Below, piece after piece: positions 14,238-18,128 of a DNA stretch of 18,128 nucleotides. The stretch comes from DASSKO01 sp035690425. Lineage in GTDB: Bacteria; Actinomycetota; Actinomycetes; Propionibacteriales; Nocardioidaceae. Position 1 is the stretch's first letter. Every line of letters begins with the position of its first letter. The notes below the pieces were generated by a model. That model did not search any database, was not told the DNA's origin, and worked only from the letters and a program-made list of their open reading frames with translations. Made by a program: the position numbers and the translations under genes. The DNA lies in NCBI GenBank assembly GCA_035690425.1, contig DASSKO010000036.1:1-18128 (forward strand). Direction: 5' to 3'.

Positions 14238-15434
14238 GTGACTGACTCTGTGCAGGCCCGATCTGCGACACCGGCGCCCGATGCCGGCCTCGTCCAACTG
14301 CTCACGCCGGAGGGTGAACGCGTCGAGCATCCCGACTTCTCGTTCGACCTCGACGACGACGCCATCAAGGGCTTCTATCGCGACATGGCGCTGACACGTC
14401 GCATCGACGTCGAGGCGACCGCGCTGCAACGCCATGGCGAGCTCGGCATCTGGGCGCAGCTGCTCGGGCAGGAGGCCGCGCAGATCGGCTCCGGCCGTGC
14501 GCTGGCCCCGCAGGACTTCGTCTTCCCGACCTACCGCGAGCACGGCGTCGCCTGGTGCCGCGGCGTCGACCCGCTCAACCTCCTCGGCCTGTTCCGCGGG
14601 GTGGACCACGGCGCCTGGGACCCCGGCGCGACCAACTTCGGGCTCTACACCATCGTCATCGGCGCGCAGACCCTGCACGCCACCGGGTACGCCATGGGCA
14701 TGCAGCGCGACGGTGCCGTCGGCAGCGGTGACGAGGCCTTGGACGGCGCGGTCGTCGCCTACTTCGGCGACGGTGCCAGCAGCCAGGGCGACGTCAACGA
14801 GGCCTTCATCTATGCCTCGGTGTTCAACGCCCCGGTGGTGTTCTTCTGCCAGAACAACCAGTGGGCGATCTCCGAGCCGATCGAGCGGCAGAGCCGCATC
14901 CCGCTCTACCAGCGCGCCGCTGGGTTCGGTTTCCCCGGTGTCCGCGTCGACGGCAACGACGTACTCGCCTGCTACGCGGTCAGCCAGGCAGCCCTGCAGC
15001 GTGCCCGCGAGGGCAGCGGCCCCACCTTCGTGGAGGCATACACCTACCGGATGGGTGCGCACACCACCACCGACGACCCCACCCGCTACCGGCTCAGCGA
15101 GGACCTCGAGCACTGGAAGCTCAAGGACCCGATCGCCCGGGTCAAGGCCTACCTCAGCCGCAACGGACTGGCCGACGAGTCGTTCTACGCCGAGGTCGAG
15201 ACCGAGGCCGATGCGCTCGGCGAGCGACTGCGCGACGGCTGCCGGGCCCTGCCCGACCCCAGCCCGCTGGACATCTTCGACCACGTGTACGCCGAGCAGA
15301 CCGACGAGCTGGCCACCCAGCAGCAGGAGTTCGCTGCCTATCTCGACTCCTTCGACGGTGCCGGTGACGGTGCCGGTGACGGTGCTCGTGGCGGGGCGCA
15401 GGCCGAGACCGCATCGACTGGACGGGGGCGCTGA
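14238..15434 (+). CDS. bkdA: Branched-chain 2-oxoacid dehydrogenase E1 component, alpha subunit
   Basis: This 398-residue subunit binds thiamine diphosphate and decarboxylates branched-chain 2-oxoacids from valine, leucine and isoleucine. The thiamine motif runs from GDG (177-179) to QNN (205-207), and YRMGAHTTTDDPTRYR is the conserved loop near the active site. LVQLLTPEGERV at the N-terminus and VFFCQNNQWAISEP match actinobacterial BkdA. Actinobacteria usually use a single-chain AceE for pyruvate, so a two-gene E1 points to the branched-chain complex (compare M. tuberculosis Rv2497c-Rv2495c, named pdhABC but acting on branched-chain acids). GTG 14238 is chosen because aaaggag lies 5 bases upstream; the frame is open to 14094, but that part lacks family sequence. 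The C-terminus is a short Gly/Asp/Ala tandem repeat. It is the first gene of the operon. Confidence 0.93.
   Translation: MTDSVQARSATPAPDAGLVQLLTPEGERVEHPDFSFDLDDDAIKGFYRDMALTRRIDVEATALQRHGELGIWAQLLGQEAAQIGSGRALAPQDFVFPTYREHGVAWCRGVDPLNLLGLFRGVDHGAWDPGATNFGLYTIVIGAQTLHATGYAMGMQRDGAVGSGDEALDGAVVAYFGDGASSQGDVNEAFIYASVFNAPVVFFCQNNQWAISEPIERQSRIPLYQRAAGFGFPGVRVDGNDVLACYAVSQAALQRAREGSGPTFVEAYTYRMGAHTTTDDPTRYRLSEDLEHWKLKDPIARVKAYLSRNGLADESFYAEVETEADALGERLRDGCRALPDPSPLDIFDHVYAEQTDELATQQQEFAAYLDSFDGAGDGAGDGARGGAQAETASTGRGR
15357..15392 (+). repeat. 12-bp tandem repeat at the 3' end of bkdA
   Basis: ggtgccggtgac occurs twice exactly (15357-15368 and 15369-15380) and a third time in degenerate form (to 15392). 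It encodes GAGD-GAGD-GARG in the E1 alpha tail. It is in frame, so copy-number change would lengthen or shorten the tail by four residues. Confidence 0.75.
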
Positions 15435-15435
15435 G

Positions 15436-16413
15436 ATGGCCAAGATCACCCTGGCCAAAGGCTTGAACCAGGGCCTGCGGGCGGCGATGGAGGCCGACCC
15501 GAAGGTCATCATGATGGGCGAGGACGTCGGCCGGCTCGGCGGCGTCTTCCGGATCACCGACGGCCTGCAGAAGGACTTCGGCGAGGACCGCGTCATCGAC
15601 ACCCCGCTCGCCGAGGCCGGCATCCTGGGCACGGCGGTCGGGTTGGCGATGCGTGGTTACCGCCCGGTGTGCGAGATCCAGTTCGACGGCTTCGTCTACC
15701 CCGCCTACGACCAGATCGTCAGCCAGGTCGCGAAGATCCACTTCCGCAGTCGGGGCAAGCTGCCGATGCCGATCGTCATCCGAATCCCGTTCGGCGGTGG
15801 CATCGGCGCGGTCGAGCACCACAGCGAGAGCCCGGAGGCGCAGTTCGCGCACACCGCCGGGCTGAAGGTGGTGGCGTGCTCCAACCCGGTCGACGGCTAC
15901 CACATGATCCAGCAGGCCATCGCCAGCGACGACCCGATCGTCTTCCTCGAGCCGAAGCGCCAGTACCACGCGGAGAAGGCCGAGCTCGACCTGTCCGTCG
16001 CCCCCGCACCGCTGCACACCTCCCGGGTGGTCCAGGAGGGCAGCGACGTGACGCTGCTGGCCTACGGGCCGACGGTGAAGACGTGCGTGCAGAGTGCCGC
16101 GGCCGCGGCCGAGGAGGGCAAGCGCCTGGAGGTCATCGACCTGCGCACGCTCTCGCCCCTCGACCTGGGGCCGGTCTATGAGTCGGTGCAGAAGACCGGC
16201 CGCGCGGTGATCGCGCACGAGGCCACCGTCAACCTCGGGATGGGGTCGGAGGTGGCGGCCCGGATCACCGAGCACTGCTTCTACTCCCTGGAGGCTCCGG
16301 TGCTGCGGGTCGGCGCGTTCGACACGCCGTACCCGCCCAGCCGGATCGAGGACGAATACCTCCCCGACCTCGACCGGGTGCTCGACGCCGTCGACCGTTC
16401 GCTTGCCTACTGA
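15436..16413 (+). CDS. bkdB: Branched-chain 2-oxoacid dehydrogenase E1 component, beta subunit
   Basis: This 325-residue subunit is the partner of E1 alpha in the heterotetrameric E1 enzyme. It is complete and of normal family length. Family motifs are IMMGEDVGRLGGVF (25-38), DTPLAEAGILGTAVGLAMRGYRPVCEIQF (55-83), the active-site histidine segment VEHHSESPEAQFAHTAGLKVV (H129), and the C-terminal transketolase-type domain with VIDLRTLSPLDL and FDTPYPPSRIEDEYLP. Its ATG starts one base after the bkdA stop, so the two subunits are translated together. The upstream ggggg of the bkdA end may serve as a weak ribosome site. Confidence 0.95.
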   Translation: MAKITLAKGLNQGLRAAMEADPKVIMMGEDVGRLGGVFRITDGLQKDFGEDRVIDTPLAEAGILGTAVGLAMRGYRPVCEIQFDGFVYPAYDQIVSQVAKIHFRSRGKLPMPIVIRIPFGGGIGAVEHHSESPEAQFAHTAGLKVVACSNPVDGYHMIQQAIASDDPIVFLEPKRQYHAEKAELDLSVAPAPLHTSRVVQEGSDVTLLAYGPTVKTCVQSAAAAAEEGKRLEVIDLRTLSPLDLGPVYESVQKTGRAVIAHEATVNLGMGSEVAARITEHCFYSLEAPVLRVGAFDTPYPPSRIEDEYLPDLDRVLDAVDRSLAY

Positions 16414-16428
16414 CTCCGGAGCCGTGGC

Positions 16429-17865
16429 ATGTCTGACGCACAGCAGTACAACCTGCCCGACGTGGGCGAGGGCCTGACCGAGGCCGAGATCGTGACCTGG
16501 AAGGTGAAGGTCGGCGACACCGTCAAGGTCAACGACGTCATCGTCGAGATCGAGACCGCGAAGTCGCTGGTCGAGCTGCCCAGCCCCTACGCCGGCACGA
16601 TCGTCGAGCTGATGGTGGCCGAGGGCGAGTCCGTCGCGGTCGGTACGCCGATCATCTCGATCGCGGCCGCGGGGGCCGCGCCGGCGCAGCCGGGAGCGGC
16701 GGAGCCCGCGCCGGACGGCGCCACCGCCGCGGAGGCCAAGAACGAGACGCTGGTGGGCTATGGCCCGCGGGAGAGCAGCGGCAAGCGGCGTCCCCGCAAA
16801 CCCGCCGCCGCACCGGCCAGCGCGGGTGGCGCGAGCGCGCAGGCGGAGGTGCAGACCGCGTTCGAGTCCGCACCGGCGGCCCCGACCGCGCAGCCGGAGC
16901 CGGCGCCCGACCGGGTGCCCGACACGGTGCCGGAGCCGGTGACCGAGGCAGCGGCCGAAGCAGGAGCACGGCCGGCGACCGGCTCGGCGGCGCGGGTGCT
17001 GGCCAAGCCGCCGGTACGCAAGCTGGCCAAGGACCTCGGTGTCGACCTTGCGCAGGTCACCGCCACCGGTGAGGGTGGTGTGGTCACCCGGGCCGACGTG
17101 GAGTCGTTCACCTCTGCGGACGGCGAGAAGGCTCCGGCCGCACCCCATGTCGACGCCCGCGGCGGCGAGCGCGAAACCCGGGTGCCGGTCAAGGGCGTAC
17201 GCAAGATGACGGCGCAGGCGATGGTCGACAGCGCCTTCACCGCCCCGCACGTCACCGAATGGCTCACGATCGACGCGACCCGCACGATGGAGCTGGTGCG
17301 GCGGCTGAAGACACACCGCGACTTCCGGGACGTCAACGTCTCTCCGCTGCTGGTCGTGGCCAAGGCGATCTGCCTCGCCACCCGCCGTACCCCGCAGATC
17401 AACGCCAGCTGGGACGAGCAACGCCAGGAGATCGTGCTCAAGCACTACGTCAACCTCGGCATCGCGGCCGCCACCCCCCGCGGTCTAGTGGTTCCCAACA
17501 TCAAGGATGCCGACCAGCTGTCGCTGCGGGAGCTGGCCGACGCGCTGGCCGAGCTGGTCACGACCGCCCGCGACGGCACGACCCAGCCGGCGCAGATGTC
17601 CGGCGGCTCGTTCACGATCACCAACGTCGGCGTCTTCGGTGTCGACGCCGGCACGCCGATTCTCAACCCCGGCGAGTCGGGCATCCTGTGCATGGGCGCG
17701 ATCCGGCAACAGCCCTGGGTCGTCGACGACGAGATCAAGCCGCGCTGGGTCACCACGCTCGCGCTGTCGTTCGACCACCGCATCGTCGACGGGGAGCAGG
17801 GGTCGCGGTTCCTGGCCGACGTGGCCGCGATCGTCGAGGAGCCCGGCACCGCGCTCCTGCACTGA
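16429..17865 (+). CDS. bkdC: Dihydrolipoamide acyltransferase E2 component of the branched-chain 2-oxoacid dehydrogenase complex
   Basis: This 478-residue core subunit transfers the acyl group from E1 to CoA. It has one N-terminal lipoyl domain (about 1-80) with the lipoylated lysine K45 in EIETAKS. An Ala/Pro/Glu-rich flexible linker follows (about 82-185). The E1/E3-binding domain is at about 188-225 (PPVRKLAKDLGVDL), and the catalytic acyltransferase domain covers about 250-478 with H450 and D454 in SFDHRIVDG. The single lipoyl domain fits branched-chain E2; actinobacterial pyruvate E2 often has more. The gene starts 15 bases after bkdB, with ccggag in the gap as a likely ribosome site. 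No E3 (lipoamide dehydrogenase) gene follows; E3 is usually encoded elsewhere. Confidence 0.95.
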   Translation: MSDAQQYNLPDVGEGLTEAEIVTWKVKVGDTVKVNDVIVEIETAKSLVELPSPYAGTIVELMVAEGESVAVGTPIISIAAAGAAPAQPGAAEPAPDGATAAEAKNETLVGYGPRESSGKRRPRKPAAAPASAGGASAQAEVQTAFESAPAAPTAQPEPAPDRVPDTVPEPVTEAAAEAGARPATGSAARVLAKPPVRKLAKDLGVDLAQVTATGEGGVVTRADVESFTSADGEKAPAAPHVDARGGERETRVPVKGVRKMTAQAMVDSAFTAPHVTEWLTIDATRTMELVRRLKTHRDFRDVNVSPLLVVAKAICLATRRTPQINASWDEQRQEIVLKHYVNLGIAAATPRGLVVPNIKDADQLSLRELADALAELVTTARDGTTQPAQMSGGSFTITNVGVFGVDAGTPILNPGESGILCMGAIRQQPWVVDDEIKPRWVTTLALSFDHRIVDGEQGSRFLADVAAIVEEPGTALLH

Positions 17866-17924
17866 CTGCCCTGCTCCGGCCCCGGCCCCCGCGATCCAGC
17901 CGCCGCCTCCGGCCCCCGCCCGCG

Positions 17925-17970
17925 CGATTTGGCAAGGTACCCAGCCAAATGGGGAGCTCCCCACGCAAAT
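17925..17970. repeat. Compact inverted and direct repeats downstream of bkdC
   Basis: Arms atttggc (17927-17933) and gccaaat (17944-17950) enclose a 10-base loop containing the palindrome ggtacc. The perfect 12-bp palindrome ggggagctcccc follows (17951-17962), then cgcaaat (17964-17970). Seen on the minus strand, 17951-17970 and 17931-17950 align as two imperfect 20-bp direct repeats that both begin ATTTG. The first hairpin may terminate the bkd operon. The remaining 60 bp between the bkdC stop and here are C-rich with no other structure noted. Confidence 0.5.
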
Positions 17971-17972
17971 TC

Positions 17973-17996
17973 GGACTCTTCTGACATATCTGTGGG
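17973..17996. repeat. Probable terminal inverted repeat and 3' end of an ISL3-family element
   Basis: ggactcttctgacatatc begins here, immediately outside the transposase stop codon. ISL3-family ends typically start GG-CTCTT-like, so the element edge is placed at about 17973. The other end and the target duplication are outside the window, so this cannot be confirmed by pairing. Confidence 0.5.
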
Positions 17997-18128
17997 TCAG
18001 GATCGGCCGGGGAGGCTGGGCTGGTAGCCGCCGAGGTTGAGCATGGCGAGTGCGATCAGTGCGTGGGCTGACTTGAAGCCGAAGGCGACACGGGTGAGTA
18101 GGCGGATCTTGGTGTTGACCGACTCGAC
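17997..18128 (-). CDS. ISL3-family transposase, C-terminal 43 residues (start outside window)
   Basis: Read from the right edge, the frame gives VESVNTKIRLLTRVAFGFKS, then AHALIALAMLNLGGYQPSLPGR-S and TGA at 17999-17997. N-x-K-I-R followed by A-FGFKS and an ALIALAML-L-GG helix is the usual C-terminus of ISL3-family (IS204/IS1001/IS1096/IS1165) transposases, after the catalytic Glu region. Only this tail is visible, so activity cannot be judged. Confidence 0.8.
   Translation of the reverse strand, partial: VESVNTKIRLLTRVAFGFKSAHALIALAMLNLGGYQPSLPGRS

Larger units (their letters stand above)
17973..18128 (-). mobile_element. ISL3-family insertion sequence, right end only
   Basis: The segment combines a probable terminal repeat with the C-terminal end of a transposase reading into the window from the right edge. 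Codon usage is slightly less GC-rich than the adjacent dehydrogenase genes. The rest of the element lies beyond 18128, so I cannot tell whether it is intact or a remnant. Confidence 0.65.

Noticed and set aside
15154..17445. 763-codon minus-strand open frame opposite the dehydrogenase genes
   Set aside because: It spans three well-identified plus-strand genes and has only low-complexity Arg/Leu/Gly sequence.
14238..17865. Annotation as a pyruvate dehydrogenase complex
   Set aside because: The two-subunit E1, the single-lipoyl E2 and the close resemblance to actinobacterial Bkd proteins favour branched-chain substrates; pyruvate E1 in this phylum is usually single-chain AceE.
1..18128. CRISPR arrays, tRNA or rRNA genes
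   Set aside because: No regularly spaced direct repeats of CRISPR size and no recognisable tRNA or rRNA segments were seen on either strand.

Overview
The window is about 70% GC with strong G/C preference at third codon positions, tightly packed genes and several translationally coupled pairs (ATGA overlaps). Its gene families are those of a high-GC Gram-positive actinobacterium: a WhiB protein, a PonA2-type penicillin-binding protein (PBP), paired Get3-like ATPases, and an actinobacterial branched-chain ketoacid dehydrogenase. I cannot fix the genus; a soil or skin actinomycete outside Mycobacterium and Streptomyces is plausible.

Region 1 (1-5296) is a conserved actinobacterial neighbourhood. 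A bifunctional class A PBP with a PASTA domain (minus strand, C-terminus cut off by the window) diverges from a WhiB4/WblA-type iron-sulfur regulator (plus). The regulator converges on a coupled pair of ArsA/Get3-type ATPases (minus, bagA then bagB). The same order is known in Mycobacterium tuberculosis as ponA2-whiB4-Rv3680-Rv3679. It links cell-wall synthesis, redox sensing and a membrane-protein-handling or stress ATPase. An 18-bp palindrome lies between the PBP and the WhiB gene, and a strong hairpin separates whiB from bagB.

Region 2 (5297-9045) holds a Pat/HisC-type PLP aminotransferase (plus) behind an intergenic region rich in short repeats. It converges on a large membrane GGDEF-EAL cyclic-di-GMP protein (minus) whose catalytic motifs all look intact.

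Region 3 (9046-13926) carries a coupled pair of half-size ABC exporter genes (plus) that together make an asymmetric heterodimer with one degenerate ATP site. A decayed, inverted copy of the last part of the second ABC gene lies just upstream of the first, so the pair is flanked by a 44-bp inverted repeat (42/44 identical) about 3.7 kb apart. This is the most unusual structure in the window. An EamA-family exporter (minus) converges on the ABC pair, and the stop codons of the two genes pair within one hairpin.

Region 4 (13927-18128) is a three-gene branched-chain 2-oxoacid dehydrogenase operon (E1 alpha, E1 beta, lipoyl E2; plus) with a CRP-like site in its leader. After a stretch of short inverted and direct repeats, the window ends in the 3' end of an ISL3-family insertion sequence (minus).

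No tRNA, rRNA, CRISPR array or recognisable riboswitch was seen. The best candidates for something undescribed are the inverted-repeat bracket around the ABC operon, the complementary loss of ATP-site residues in the two Get3-like proteins, and the repeated CAAAT-type intergenic elements.
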